Assembly: GCA_019358945.1 (NCBI GenBank)
Contig: JAHHIE010000028.1
Location: forward strand, 22,592-86,591
From: Stenomitos rutilans HA7619-LM2
GTDB taxonomy: Bacteria > Cyanobacteriota > Cyanobacteriia > Leptolyngbyales > Leptolyngbyaceae
Length of the DNA stretch: 64,000 nucleotides
Direction: 5' to 3'
A model generated the notes under the pieces. It was not told the origin of the DNA, did not search any database, and saw only the letters and a program-made list of their open reading frames with translations. Made by a program: the position numbers and the translations under genes. Shown piece by piece: positions 54,354 to 64,000 of the stretch (its first letter is position 1; every line of letters begins with the position of its first letter).

Positions 54354-56423
54354 TTGGAACGAACATTTCCGCAGAAGGTTAAGCCTGTTCCTTCCTGTGA
54401 GGTTGAAGAGGGTGTGATGGAGAGTCAAAGCAGGCAGACTCCATTGGAGGTCAATCGTCTGGTTCGTACTTCTGCCGCTGTGATCGGCTTGGCAATTTCA
54501 GTGGGGGCATACGGTCTCCCCCTGCCTAACCAGAGCGATGAAGCAGTTGCCGCAGAGCCAGTTACTGGTGAGCCAGCTGCAAATGTAGTTCCTCAAGAGT
54601 TTGATGTTGCAACTGTGCCTCACAATGTTGAACAAACTCAAAATTCTTTTTCCGCAGAAACTGTTGAACACACCGTGCAAGAAGGCCAGACGCTTTGGCA
54701 GCTTGCTCAATTTTACGGGGTGGATGCAGCGAAAGTAGCACTAGATAATGGCATTTCTACGAATGCGGTGCTGCACGTTGGGCAAGTGTTGAAGATTTCA
54801 ACCACGAAACAGGTTTCTGTCATCGCAGAAGCTGCTGAAGCTGCTGGCAACAGACCTGAATACTACGGTCTGGTCAGTGGTGCTAAGGCAATCGACGCCA
54901 ATCAGAAAACGGTTGCCCAAGTTCCATATAATGAGGTGCTCGACGCTTTAAGACAGAAGCAAGATCGACTCCAACAAGGTCTTACACAGTTAAAAGGCAC
55001 TCAACTAAAAGACACTCAACAGAACGATCGCGCAGAGACCAATTTTCAAGCAGCACCGGAAACGGCAGCGGCAACTGGTGACCCTCTGTCTCCTTCATAT
55101 ACGGTTGTGACTGGAGACACGTTAGAGGCGATCGCAAACGCCCATCACGTTTCTCTGAAGCAGTTGACGACCGCCAATGCTCTGAAAGACCCTAATGTCT
55201 TGCGCGTTAACCAGGTGTTGGTCATTCCTCAAGACGTGGGTGAAGCATCGCTAACGCCATCGGCTGAGGCCCCTGTGATCATTGCATCTGCGAAGCCAGA
55301 TCAAATGACGCTGCCACGAGCAGGAAGTGCCCGTCTTGCAGTCGATCGCTCTCAAGCGGTGACATCGCGTCCAACGACCGTTAACGCCGAACCAAGCGTT
55401 GGTAAGGCTTCTGGGGTCTCTGTTGTGTCAACTCAATCGAATACAGTGCCATCGGCTGAGTTGGTTCCAACTGTTTCACTTACCCACTCGTCAGTAGCAC
55501 CCACGGCGATGGGTGGTAGCACTGAAGTTGCAACAGCCTCTTTCGTCGGCAAGCAGCCAGCACAGGTAGACCAATCAACTTCGGGTATACAAAGCAACTA
55601 CGTTGAAAATCTCAGGCTTGAGATTGTGAAGCTTCGAGAGAAGTATCAGGGTTCCTCAGGTCTGATTCAGGTCGCTACTGTACAAGGTACCAAGGTTGCG
55701 GCTGTCCCTCTCAATGTTGCGGCACCAGCCAACGCTGCCACGCTATCAAACGAAGCAAACGCAGCACCACAGCTAACTCCATATACAAAAGCACTTCAGG
55801 CTCAAATTCGTCAGTTGCAGGCCAGCCGTCAGCAGAATAAGCACGCTGAAATGCAGGCAGCGCAAGCCGATTTAGCACCTGTAGCTACTCCAGAAACACC
55901 TCAGCTTGTGGCAACGGCATCGATCGGCTCTCAAAATTATGAGCCGTTGATTTCCTCACCCGTGGGCAAAATGGTGTCTCCAGATTTGCCGCCTCTTGGC
56001 TCGGTTGATGCGTATTTGCCGGGTAATTCAGGTAAGTTTAACGGCTACATCTGGCCTGCTAAGGGAGTTTTGACTTCTCCTTATGGTTGGCGCTGGGGCC
56101 GGATGCACAAAGGTATCGATATTGCTGCACCTGTTGGCACACCTGTGTTTGCAGCGGCAGCGGGGGTGATCATTACGGCAGGCTGGAACTCTGGTGGTTA
56201 TGGCAACTTGGTTGAAATCCAGCACCCAGATGGTAGCGTTACCCTCTATGCACACAATAGCCGTCTCATCGTTCGCGAGGGGCAACAAGTAACTCAAGGC
56301 CAGCAGATTGCTGAAATGGGAAGCACTGGCTACAGTACTGGTCCGCACTCTCACTTTGAGGTGCATCTGCCCGGACAGGGAGCCGTTAACCCAATGGCTC
56401 ATTTACCGAGAGGGCAGGCATAA
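54354..56423 (+). CDS. LysM-domain M23 peptidoglycan endopeptidase
   Basis: 689 residues from a TTG start 4 nt after AGGAGGTCGTTTT. A hydrophobic N-terminal segment (AAVIGLAISVGAYG), two LysM domains (about 103-148 and 241-290), a long Ala/Gln-rich linker with coiled-coil stretches, and a C-terminal LytM domain with HKGIDIAAP and GPHSHFEVH zinc ligands. Acts in the periplasm on septal or side-wall peptidoglycan, or as a NlpD/EnvC-type amidase activator. Confidence 0.93.
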   Translation: MERTFPQKVKPVPSCEVEEGVMESQSRQTPLEVNRLVRTSAAVIGLAISVGAYGLPLPNQSDEAVAAEPVTGEPAANVVPQEFDVATVPHNVEQTQNSFSAETVEHTVQEGQTLWQLAQFYGVDAAKVALDNGISTNAVLHVGQVLKISTTKQVSVIAEAAEAAGNRPEYYGLVSGAKAIDANQKTVAQVPYNEVLDALRQKQDRLQQGLTQLKGTQLKDTQQNDRAETNFQAAPETAAATGDPLSPSYTVVTGDTLEAIANAHHVSLKQLTTANALKDPNVLRVNQVLVIPQDVGEASLTPSAEAPVIIASAKPDQMTLPRAGSARLAVDRSQAVTSRPTTVNAEPSVGKASGVSVVSTQSNTVPSAELVPTVSLTHSSVAPTAMGGSTEVATASFVGKQPAQVDQSTSGIQSNYVENLRLEIVKLREKYQGSSGLIQVATVQGTKVAAVPLNVAAPANAATLSNEANAAPQLTPYTKALQAQIRQLQASRQQNKHAEMQAAQADLAPVATPETPQLVATASIGSQNYEPLISSPVGKMVSPDLPPLGSVDAYLPGNSGKFNGYIWPAKGVLTSPYGWRWGRMHKGIDIAAPVGTPVFAAAAGVIITAGWNSGGYGNLVEIQHPDGSVTLYAHNSRLIVREGQQVTQGQQIAEMGSTGYSTGPHSHFEVHLPGQGAVNPMAHLPRGQA

Positions 56424-56457
56424 GCGTTTTTTCCAATTAAGTATTGGATTGTTTAGA

Positions 56458-56480
56458 GGGAGCATTTAGCTCCCTTTTTT
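56458..56480 (+). terminator. Intrinsic terminator
   Basis: GGGAGC-ATTTA-GCTCCC followed by six T, 35 bp after the LysM peptidase stop. Confidence 0.9.
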
Positions 56481-56801
56481 ATTGGTTGAGTGCCTCTCAA
56501 CCACAAGCGTGGAGTGAGTTACGCGGCTGCTTTCTGGCATACTGGAACCACCTGACTTTATACAAGGCTATTCGGCCTGCCTCATTAGTGAGAGTCTTAG
56601 AGTCGCTTGGGCACGCTCATTGCAGCGCGATCGTTTACGCTCTTCTAAATTGAGCGCATCAAGGGAGTTTAATGAGGAGCGTTTGGCTAAAGAGGCGTTT
56701 AATCAGACACAATCGCCCCTCACTAGGCAAAGTTGACCCGCACAAGGCAAAATTCAAATTCTTTAAAGCGCTATCATAGCGTTTGTTACAGGGGTCACAG
56801 T
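56481..56801. other. Intergenic region before secD
   Basis: About 320 bp; must include the secDF promoter, no other feature recognised. Confidence 0.45.
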
Positions 56802-58223
56802 ATGGGAAGACAGCGATCGCTTTTAGGCTTGATTTTAGTGCTGGTCATCGCCGCTATTGTGGTGATTGTCAAAGTGCCAGCGCGCCTGGGCTTGGATCTT
56901 CAGGGCGGCTCACAGCTTACGATTCAGGTGAAGACGACTCAGGAGATTCAACAGATTACCGAGCGGGAACTCGAAGCCGTTCGCAAAGTCATTGAAGGGC
57001 GGGTCAACGGGCTGGGGGTTTCAGAACCATTGGTGCAGACTGTTGGCAAAGATCAAATTCTGGTGCAACTGCCCGGTGTTAACGATCCAGAGCAGGCAGA
57101 ACGCGTTCTGGGTGGCACCGCTCAGCTAGACTTTCGCAAGCAGAAACCTGGCTCCGAAACCCAGTTGCAAATCGAAAAGCAAAACCTGCGCGAGAAGCTG
57201 GATCGTCAGGCACAACTGAGGAAGACTCAAGATCAGGCTGCGATCGCCAAGAATCAAGCAGAACTGAAAGCTACCAACGAGGCCATCACAAGTCTGTTTG
57301 AGAAAACGGAACTGACAGGTAAAAACCTCAAAGACGCTTATCCTGAACCAGCAGGTGCTAGCAATAACTGGCACGTTGGGTTGAAGTTTGATCAGCGTGG
57401 CGGTGAACTGTTTGCTGAGTTGACAAAAAGTATTGCGGGTACGGGCCGCACCTTGGGCATCTTCTTAGATGACGCTCCGATTAGTGCTGACTTTGCTTAT
57501 ACCGTTGATGTCCAGTACGCTCAAACAGGCATTACAGGCGGTGGAGCCGTTATTGAGGGCAACTTTACGGCTGAACGAGCCACTGATATCGCTGTACAGT
57601 TGCGCGGGGGTGCCTTACCAGTGCCCGTAGAAGTCGTTGAGAACCGTACAGTAGGCGCAACGCTAGGTCGAGATAGTGTTCAAAGCAGTATCTATGCAGG
57701 CATTGGCGGGTTGTTTCTCGTGCTGGTCTTTATGGTAGTGTACTATCGGCTACCAGGACTTATTGCTGATATTGCCTTGCTCATTTATGCCGTGCTCACC
57801 TATGCCGCGTTTAATCTGTTGGGAGTAACTCTGACTCTCCCCGGTATTGCGGGGTTTATTCTCAGTATTGGAATGGCAGTGGATGCCAATGTGCTGATTT
57901 TTGAACGGACGCGAGAAGAACTCCGTTCTGGAAAGACGCTCTATCGATCGATCGAAGCTGGCTTTTACCGTGCGTTTCCCAGCATTCTGGATGGACATGT
58001 GACCACACTAATCTCATGTGCAGCACTGTTTTGGCTAGGGGCAGGGTTGGTTAAAGGGTTTGCCCTCACCCTGGCGCTGGGGGTGCTATTGAGCCTGTTT
58101 ACCTCTTTGACCTGCACCCGTACCTTATTGTTTTACATTCAAAGCATTCAGGGATTACGAAAGCTTGAGTTCTATTGCCCGAAGCTGCCCACGACGCAAT
58201 CTCAAGCGGAGGCGACCCCATGA
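56802..58223 (+). CDS. secD: Protein translocase subunit SecD
   Basis: About 473 residues from ATG 56802. '[17 protein letters not shown]' (D1 signature), P1 periplasmic domain with a coiled-coil insertion, and '[29 protein letters not shown]' (D5). Uses proton motive force to pull preproteins through SecYEG. Overlaps secF by 4 bp (ATGA). Confidence 0.96.
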   Translation: MGRQRSLLGLILVLVIAAIVVIVKVPARLGLDLQGGSQLTIQVKTTQEIQQITERELEAVRKVIEGRVNGLGVSEPLVQTVGKDQILVQLPGVNDPEQAERVLGGTAQLDFRKQKPGSETQLQIEKQNLREKLDRQAQLRKTQDQAAIAKNQAELKATNEAITSLFEKTELTGKNLKDAYPEPAGASNNWHVGLKFDQRGGELFAELTKSIAGTGRTLGIFLDDAPISADFAYTVDVQYAQTGITGGGAVIEGNFTAERATDIAVQLRGGALPVPVEVVENRTVGATLGRDSVQSSIYAGIGGLFLVLVFMVVYYRLPGLIADIALLIYAVLTYAAFNLLGVTLTLPGIAGFILSIGMAVDANVLIFERTREELRSGKTLYRSIEAGFYRAFPSILDGHVTTLISCAALFWLGAGLVKGFALTLALGVLLSLFTSLTCTRTLLFYIQSIQGLRKLEFYCPKLPTTQSQAEATP

Positions 58224-59221
58224 AACTGCAAATTATTCGGCAACGCAAACTGTGGTGGACGCTTTCGTCGGTGATGATCATTGCTGGCATTCTGGCGATG
58301 CTGCTCTCCTGGCAAAAGTTTGGTTCGCCGTTGCGACCCAGTCTGGATTTTATTGGTGGGACGCGACTTCAGGTGGAACTGGATTGCTCAAAGCCGAATG
58401 CCTGTGACAAGCCGATCGACATTGCCGCCGTGCGCGAGGTCATGAATGCTGAGGGTTTGGGTGACAGCAGCATTCAGCTTTTAGGGCAGGAACAACGGGC
58501 GCTCTCGATTCGCACGAAACCACTGAATCCAGAGGAACGGGTGAAGCTTCTGGATGCGCTTGGCAGCAAAATTGGAGCCTTTGATCCGGCTAAAAATCAG
58601 ATTGATACGGTGGGACCAGTCATTGGTCAGCAGTTGTTTGCGTCTGGCATGTTGGCGCTGTTGGTGTCGTTTGCCCTGATTACGGTCTATCTAAGCTTTC
58701 GGTTTCAGTTGGACTACGCCATTTTTGCCATCCTTGCCCTGTTTCACGATGTTTTGATTACGGTGGGCATTTTTGCCATTTTGGGATTGACCATAGGCAC
58801 AGAGGTCGATAGCCTCTTTATCGTGGCGCTGTTGACGATCGTCGGGTTTTCGGTGAACGATACCGTCGTTATTTACGATCGCATTCGTGAGACACGAGCT
58901 GCACAACCCGATCGACCGATTGATGACATTGTGGATGCAGCCGTCAACCAGACGTTGACCCGTTCGATCAACACAACCGTCACTGTCTTGCTCACCTTGT
59001 TTGCCATCTTTCTGTTTGGTGGCGAAACCTTAAAAAACTTCGCTCTGGCGCTGATTATCGGCTTCACGATGGGCGCTTATTCCAGCATCTTTATTGCCAG
59101 TACCCTCTTAGCCCTCTGGCGCGAACGGGCCGAGGCGCTGCCTCCCACACCCGCAATGGTGGATCTTGCCGCCGACGATCGTAACGTGGACGATCTCTCT
59201 GCCAGGTCAGATGATGCTTGA
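58220..59221 (+). CDS. secF: Protein translocase subunit SecF
   Basis: About 333 residues. '[15 protein letters not shown]' (F1), '[29 protein letters not shown]' and '[27 protein letters not shown]' are SecF motifs. Coupled to secD by a 4-bp overlap. Confidence 0.96.
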   Translation: MKLQIIRQRKLWWTLSSVMIIAGILAMLLSWQKFGSPLRPSLDFIGGTRLQVELDCSKPNACDKPIDIAAVREVMNAEGLGDSSIQLLGQEQRALSIRTKPLNPEERVKLLDALGSKIGAFDPAKNQIDTVGPVIGQQLFASGMLALLVSFALITVYLSFRFQLDYAIFAILALFHDVLITVGIFAILGLTIGTEVDSLFIVALLTIVGFSVNDTVVIYDRIRETRAAQPDRPIDDIVDAAVNQTLTRSINTTVTVLLTLFAIFLFGGETLKNFALALIIGFTMGAYSSIFIASTLLALWRERAEALPPTPAMVDLAADDRNVDDLSARSDDA

Positions 59222-59235
59222 GCCAGTCGCCCCAT

Positions 59236-59667
59236 ATGAACCAGCCTGAGGAGCCACGATCGCTCCAGACGAGCGGCAATTCTGTAACCACCTTGCAGCA
59301 GGAAGTAAAGCGGCTTTACCGTCTGACCATCTATGGTCGCTGGTGCGTCGTTGTTTTGCTGTGGCTCACGATCGGCGCACTCAGTCTGTGGGCTTTGCGC
59401 TACCCCATTTCGCTGCTTTTAGACTACTTTACGTGGGTTGCCGTCCGCTATGGGCTGATCTTTAACCGCTTTCCGGCCATCGGGCTAGCAGTTTGCATCG
59501 GATTTACCGTTGCTGTTCTACTTCGACAAAGCCATGATGCCATCTTTGGCCTATCGCAACTCGATCGCCAACGCTTAGAACGACAAGTGCAGCGGATTCG
59601 GCAGCAGGGACGGAGCCATCCTCTGTGGCGCTTCGTGTGCAAGCCCAAAGAATCTAAGCGGCTGTAA
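59236..59667 (+). CDS. Hypothetical two-helix membrane protein after secF
   Basis: About 143 residues. Two membrane helices (WCVVVLLWLTIGALSLWAL; FPAIGLAVCIGFTVAVLL) and a basic C-terminal helix ('LDRQRLERQVQRIRQQ'). It starts within 15 bp of the secF stop (or overlaps it, if TTG 59218 is used), so it belongs to the secDF operon. Function unknown. Confidence 0.65.
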   Translation: MNQPEEPRSLQTSGNSVTTLQQEVKRLYRLTIYGRWCVVVLLWLTIGALSLWALRYPISLLLDYFTWVAVRYGLIFNRFPAIGLAVCIGFTVAVLLRQSHDAIFGLSQLDRQRLERQVQRIRQQGRSHPLWRFVCKPKESKRL

Positions 59668-59805
59668 AAACTTGTACTGTGGCGATCGCTATGAGTATCG
59701 GCTTTCAGCAGTCAGCGGTCAGCAGTCAGCGGTCAGCATGCAGCCCTACTATTAAAGCGGGTGGCTGAATGCTCGTCTGATGTTTTTGTGTCTTGAACGG
59801 CACTG

Positions 59806-62016
59806 CTACGATCGCCCAAAGTTGTCTGATCGTGATGACCAGTAAGCACGATAGGCAACCACCATTGCCCCTGCTGCTGTTGCTGCAAAAGCAGGTGGTA
59901 TAAACGGTAGCCAGCCCTGTTGCAGAAATACGCTAAAGCTGATGACTGCAAGGCTAAGCAAGAGCACACTCCCACTCAGCACTAGCACTAGCGGCTGGCG
60001 GATGTACCAGGCCAAAAGACTACCAATGACTGCCCAGACGCTAATCCACAGTGCTTCTACCCACTCAGGCCACACCCAAAGTAAGGGCTGACCGTCTAAG
60101 GCCGCACTCAAAAACTGGCTCACTATTTGAGCGTGGATGAAGACCCCAGCCATCCGGGGCGTATCTTCGCTGGTAGAACTATACGGGGTGGAAAAAAAGT
60201 CTTTGCCGCTGGGAGCTGTAGTGCCAATAAGGACAACTTTATCCTTCACCCAGTCAGACTCCACGTTGCCGTTCAAAACATCGCTCAAGCTCACCTGCCG
60301 CGCGATCGTTCGTCCCCGATATTTGAGTAAGATTTGATAGCCTCGCGCATCGATCGCCTGATACCCTCCTGCATAGTTCTCTAGCGGACTAAACTGCACT
60401 TTACCAAGCTGGAAACTGTCAGGATTACCAGAACGTGCCTGAAGACCAATCCTTTGAGGTGCAAGATATGCCAGCGCCAAGCGCAAGGAGAACGAGTAGA
60501 AGGTGACAGGGGTCTTACTGGTTGCGGTGGCGCTATCGGCAAAAAGTAAATTGCGTCGCACAATGTCGCCCGGATCGAGCACTAAATCATTAAACCCAAC
60601 GCGATTAAAGGGAACCTCTGCAGGCGCAGGGGTTGTTGGTGGATTAGCACTCCCCAGGTTCGTAATGGTGATGACGTTTGGTGCCTTGAGTGCTGCTAAA
60701 AACTCGGCTCGACCGGGCTGCTGAGGAAGATTTCGCAGCAGATCCAACCCGATCGCTCTAGGTTTGTAGCCCTGTAGAGCTTGAATCGCTTGCGCCAGAG
60801 GTCGATCAGCGATCGGAAACTGCTTTTGTGCGGTGATATCGGCTTCTGTGATGCCTACAATCAAAAGGCGGGAGTCGATGCCCGGATCGGGGCTGAGCTG
60901 CACCAGGCGATCGTAGGCCGCTAATTCGAGCGGTTGCAGCCAACCCAATTGACGCATTCCCCAGATCAAACCAGTGATTGCAACGCTGGCAATGCCAATA
61001 GAGAGCGCTGCCAATCGCATCCCCTTTGGCTTAGGATTAGCTCCCAAGACAGCGTTGGAAGCTGATTGCCAGTAGGTCAGCGGTAGCCGGGCGGTTTGAG
61101 GCAGGCTGGCGCGATCGAGGGCACGGTCTAGCGCTGCTGTCGGCGGATACTCTGGCAGTGTCAGCGGCAACTGCGTATCATCCGCTACAATTTCGGTGGG
61201 ATGCTCCAGCGCGTACAGTACAGCGTCTGCCGTTTGATAGCGCTGGCTGAAGTGATAGCGAGTCATTTTCGTCAGGATGCCTGCCAAACCAGAACTAACC
61301 CGCGCCTGATCTCGCCAAATTAGTTCGCCTGTGTCTGGGTGGGTGGGCAGTTGAAAGGGCTGTATCCCAGTCAGCGTATGAATCGCGGTCATCCCCAGTG
61401 CATACAAATCACTGTTGTAGCGCGGCTTGCCCATCATCTGTTCGCTAGGCCCATAGCCATGCGTACCAATACCCACCGTAAGATCGCTCTGTGCTAGCAC
61501 GATGCCTGTCATCTGCGTTTGCATTGCCTTGACTGCGCCAAAGTCAATCAGCACAAACCTGCCATCTCGCTGCCGCCGAATGATGTTGGCAGGCTTAATA
61601 TCTCGATGAATGACGCTGTTTTGATGCACAAACGCCAGAATATTGAGCACATCGCGCAGCAGATCAAGGACGATCGCTTCATCAAGCCGCTGAGCTGAGG
61701 CGATTTCACTACTGAACGGCAGTCCTTCAACGTATTCTTGCGCCAGATAAAATTCGTTGCTTTCTTCAAAATCCGCTATGAGTGTGGGAATTTGGTCGTG
61801 GCTTCCCAGTTTTCGTAACGTTTCAACTTCGGTTGCAAACAGACGACGGGCAACTTGCAAGAACTCCTGCTCCTGATACGCAGGTCGAAATTGCTTGATG
61901 ACGCACTGAGGATAATCGGGCTGCGACACATCTTCAGCAATATATGTCTGCCCAAACCCGCCGCTACCCAAAGCCTGAACAATTCTAAAGCGTCCGTTGA
62001 GCAGGGTTCCCAGCAT
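59806..62016 (-). CDS. Serine/threonine kinase fused to a CHASE2 sensor
   Basis: 736 residues. Kinase domain 1-280: glycine loop GSGGFGQTY, Lys41 (CVIKQF), HRDIKPANI, DFGAVK. A membrane helix lies near 325, then a CHASE2 extracytoplasmic domain (about 345-640; 'ILIVGITEADI', 'KVVLIGTTAPSGKDFFSTPYS') and three C-terminal membrane helices. Senses a periplasmic signal and phosphorylates cytosolic targets. Confidence 0.92.
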   Translation of the reverse strand: MLGTLLNGRFRIVQALGSGGFGQTYIAEDVSQPDYPQCVIKQFRPAYQEQEFLQVARRLFATEVETLRKLGSHDQIPTLIADFEESNEFYLAQEYVEGLPFSSEIASAQRLDEAIVLDLLRDVLNILAFVHQNSVIHRDIKPANIIRRQRDGRFVLIDFGAVKAMQTQMTGIVLAQSDLTVGIGTHGYGPSEQMMGKPRYNSDLYALGMTAIHTLTGIQPFQLPTHPDTGELIWRDQARVSSGLAGILTKMTRYHFSQRYQTADAVLYALEHPTEIVADDTQLPLTLPEYPPTAALDRALDRASLPQTARLPLTYWQSASNAVLGANPKPKGMRLAALSIGIASVAITGLIWGMRQLGWLQPLELAAYDRLVQLSPDPGIDSRLLIVGITEADITAQKQFPIADRPLAQAIQALQGYKPRAIGLDLLRNLPQQPGRAEFLAALKAPNVITITNLGSANPPTTPAPAEVPFNRVGFNDLVLDPGDIVRRNLLFADSATATSKTPVTFYSFSLRLALAYLAPQRIGLQARSGNPDSFQLGKVQFSPLENYAGGYQAIDARGYQILLKYRGRTIARQVSLSDVLNGNVESDWVKDKVVLIGTTAPSGKDFFSTPYSSTSEDTPRMAGVFIHAQIVSQFLSAALDGQPLLWVWPEWVEALWISVWAVIGSLLAWYIRQPLVLVLSGSVLLLSLAVISFSVFLQQGWLPFIPPAFAATAAGAMVVAYRAYWSSRSDNFGRS

Positions 62017-62212
62017 GTAGCCCAGCCTTATAGTTGTTAGTTGTTGGTTTTTAGTTGTTAGACAGAGGTAACTGGCAGCAAAGCAGTCATGCTTAATGTT
62101 GCAATTCTTGTTCTACCCATTCCCCGATCGTCGAAGCAAGAGCGTCAAGCCAGCAATCGGTTGCCCCTCTAAACCTTCTAAAAACTAACAACTAAACGCT
62201 AACAACTTCCAC

Positions 62213-63184
62213 TCATCCCCGTTGCACCGTTGCCAAAATTTCGTCCAAAATCTCCTGGGCACCCTGTTCACGCAAGCGTTGAGCGAGTTCTGCGCCGATC
62301 GCGTCTGCTTCAGTAGTCAGTCCACTCACGCTATCTTTCGCCACTTTTTGCCCATCCAGGCTGATCACGATGCCAGCGAGGGTCAATCGATCGCCGTCTA
62401 GCAATGTGTTCACACCAATGGGCACCTGACAACCGCCTTCTAGCTCGCGCAGGAACGATCGCTCTGCATAGCAGCGGTATGCGGTTGGCTCATGCTCCAG
62501 CGCCTTCAGTAGCGACAGCACTTCGGTATCATCACCCCGGCACTCAATGCCCAGCGCACCCTGACCCACCGCATGTAGCGACACCTCTGCTGGAATGACC
62601 TGATGAATGCGATCAGCCATGCCGAGCCGCTGCAATCCTGCTGCTGCAAGAATCAGCGCATCATACTCGCCTGCATCCAGCTTTGCCAGTCGAGTATTTA
62701 AGTTACCCCGCACATCCTTAAAGCTGAGGTGGGGGTAATGATGCCGCAGTTGGGCCAAACGACGAAGAGAGGAGGTGCCAATAACCGCACCCTGTGGCAA
62801 CGTGCCAAGCTGCTTGTCTTGATGCTGTTCATGCACCACCAGCGCATCAGCCGGATTTTCGCGCTCCGTGACGCAGCCCAAGACTAACCCTTCTGGTAAG
62901 CGAGTCGGCAAATCTTTGAGGGAATGCACGGCAAAATCAATGTCACCGCTGATCATGCCAACTTCGAGTTCTTTGGTAAACAGACCTTTATCGCCAATCT
63001 TTGCCAGCGCCACGTCCAAAATCTTGTCACCCTGAGTGCTCATGGTGTGGACTTCAAAGGTGCGATCGGGAAAGGCTTTTTGCAATTGCGCCTGCACCCA
63101 ATGGGTTTGTACCAGTGCAAGCTGGCTTTTGCGAGAACCAATCCGAATCGTGCGAGTAGCAGTAGGCGTTGCAGTAGGCGACAT
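62213..63184 (-). CDS. hemC: Porphobilinogen deaminase HemC
   Basis: 323 residues. '[15 protein letters not shown]' N-terminus, '[26 protein letters not shown]' and the dipyrromethane-cofactor Cys in [11 protein letters not shown]. Makes hydroxymethylbilane for heme, chlorophyll and bilins. Confidence 0.97.
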   Translation of the reverse strand: MSPTATPTATRTIRIGSRKSQLALVQTHWVQAQLQKAFPDRTFEVHTMSTQGDKILDVALAKIGDKGLFTKELEVGMISGDIDFAVHSLKDLPTRLPEGLVLGCVTERENPADALVVHEQHQDKQLGTLPQGAVIGTSSLRRLAQLRHHYPHLSFKDVRGNLNTRLAKLDAGEYDALILAAAGLQRLGMADRIHQVIPAEVSLHAVGQGALGIECRGDDTEVLSLLKALEHEPTAYRCYAERSFLRELEGGCQVPIGVNTLLDGDRLTLAGIVISLDGQKVAKDSVSGLTTEADAIGAELAQRLREQGAQEILDEILATVQRG

Positions 63185-63447
63185 AATTCAGGGCTTGAAA
63201 CGAGCTTCAAAAATCACTCTCTCCACCTTACCGCAGTGCGTAACCGCTTTGGTGAAAGTACGAGACGCACCAATCATTACAGATGTTTAAGCAGATTCCT
63301 TCGGGCTTTTAACAACAGTATGGTCGTGTTGAATTGTTAGGCTTTGAACAAGCATGGGTAAGCAAAGAATTTTGAGCTTGTCTGCTTCCAGGTTACGGCA
63401 ACCCAGGTTGGTAATAGAGACGCTTTGCGTGTTGTTGAGTGATAGAG

Positions 63448-63876
63448 ATGATTGAATACCGGGAGAACGAGAGTTTATCTTTTGAGGAGTATTATGACTT
63501 CTTGAAAAGGAGTGATCTTGGGAGTCAATATCCTCAAGAGCACTTTGAAGAGAGAATAGAAAGGCTTCTGGCTAGGCGATCGATCGCTATTACTGCCAGG
63601 AATGATAAAGGGACGCTCATTGGAATTGCGTTTGGCGTGAGTGATTTTGCCTACTTCCTTTTCGTCACAGACCTTGGTGTTGATCGGGCTTATGCAAAGC
63701 AAGGCATCGGCAGTGAATTGTTAGTTCGTATCCGAGAGGCGGTTGGTGGAGAGGACAATATCACAGTTGTTACTGTTGCCCATGCAACTGCAACAGGCTT
63801 CTACGAGAAGTGTGGCTATGTATCCGAAAATTGTCTGTTTTGGAAGCCATGCAACCTTTGGAGCGAATTTAAGTAG
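63448..63876 (+). CDS. GNAT-family N-acetyltransferase
   Basis: About 142 residues. Acetyl-CoA loop motif 'VDRAYAKQGIGSELLVRIREAV' (Q-x-x-G-I-G-S) and 'ATGFYEKCGYV'. Substrate unknown. The TAG stop overlaps the first bases of the IS end at 63875, so the original C-terminus may have been altered by the insertion. Confidence 0.85.
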   Translation: MIEYRENESLSFEEYYDFLKRSDLGSQYPQEHFEERIERLLARRSIAITARNDKGTLIGIAFGVSDFAYFLFVTDLGVDRAYAKQGIGSELLVRIREAVGGEDNITVVTVAHATATGFYEKCGYVSENCLFWKPCNLWSEFK

Positions 63877-64000
63877 GACTTACGCACAAGCCATTTTGAG
63901 CGATGGATGTTTGAGTTGTTGACACAGGTAGTCATCGAGTAAACCGTGTTTGAGTTGGTAAATGGTTTGCCCCGCTTGCTTTGCTAGAGCGTTGAGCCGC
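63875..64000 (-). mobile_element. Right end of an IS element, running off the window
   Basis: Begins with the 12-bp terminal repeat AGGACTTACGCA, identical to that of the MITE at 10980. A transposase-like frame enters from the window edge on the minus strand. Confidence 0.65.
63880..64000 (-). CDS. Transposase, C-terminal fragment
   Basis: The minus-strand frame ends ...LKHPSLKMACA at a TAA that lies inside the terminal repeat. About 39 residues are visible (RLNALAKQAGQTIYQLKHG ...). The IS family cannot be assigned from this piece. Confidence 0.6.
   Translation of the reverse strand, partial: RLNALAKQAGQTIYQLKHGLLDDYLCQQLKHPSLKMACA

Overview
The window comes from a cyanobacterium. HIP1 octamers (GCGATCGC) occur throughout. 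The gene content agrees: a CpcT/CpeT-type bilin lyase relative, the ferredoxin-thioredoxin reductase catalytic chain, SufR with the suf operon, a cyanobacterial AbrB, cyanobacterial-type GshA and DevCA. It reads as chromosome from a filamentous or Leptolyngbya-like lineage; the genus cannot be fixed from sequence alone. Spacers carry short tandem oligomers (TTTTGAG, GGATGAG) and MITE-like palindromes.

Layout. 1-7.5 kb: DevC (cut by the window edge), DevA, a Uma2-type protein, an ABC-2 permease, DnaA, and a phosphatase/anti-sigma partner-switch pair. 7.7-18.1 kb: ordinary chromosome (secreted CpcT-like protein, SGNH hydrolase, glycosyltransferase, NlpC/P60 peptidase, a RluA-like protein with an altered catalytic motif, glycogen debranching enzyme, LexA). 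18.4-32.1 kb: an accessory RNA island, described next. 32.7-64 kb: housekeeping genes (cyclophilin, TspO, sufR-ftrC-sufBCDS, ClC channel, AbrB, SagB-type oxidoreductase, Amt, GshA, TrmL, LysM/M23 peptidase, SecDF, kinase-CHASE2, HemC). The window ends inside an IS element.

The RNA island is the striking part. On the minus strand it holds (a) a five-gene run: KptA (RNA 2'-phosphotransferase), a small membrane protein, a NADAR ADP-ribose glycosidase, an unrecognised 277-aa protein and an E1-like ThiF protein; (b) a Ro60/TROVE-like vWA protein; (c) five RNAs sharing one Y-RNA-like Ro-stem architecture with compensatory base changes; (d) an unrecognised 243-aa protein and a 66-aa protein with a plausible ubiquitin-like pattern ending in Gly; and (e) an array of 34 tRNA or tRNA-like genes whose anticodons cover all 20 amino acids. 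The Y-like stems are joined to tRNA bodies in several topologies: at the acceptor position, at the anticodon position of a circularly permuted tRNA, and inserted inside the anticodon arm of an otherwise normal tRNA. The promoter in front of the array and the one in front of kptA share a nearly identical element. At the array this is a TTGTAGTA octamer repeated three times at exactly 21-bp spacing. This suggests that RNA repair genes and the tRNA array are switched on together, as in a response to RNA damage or tRNA depletion (inference).

Toxin-antitoxin debris (a yoeB with a nonsense codon, a frameshifted DUF433 gene) and a HEPN-motif protein lie between the two halves of the island, as expected of an accessory region.
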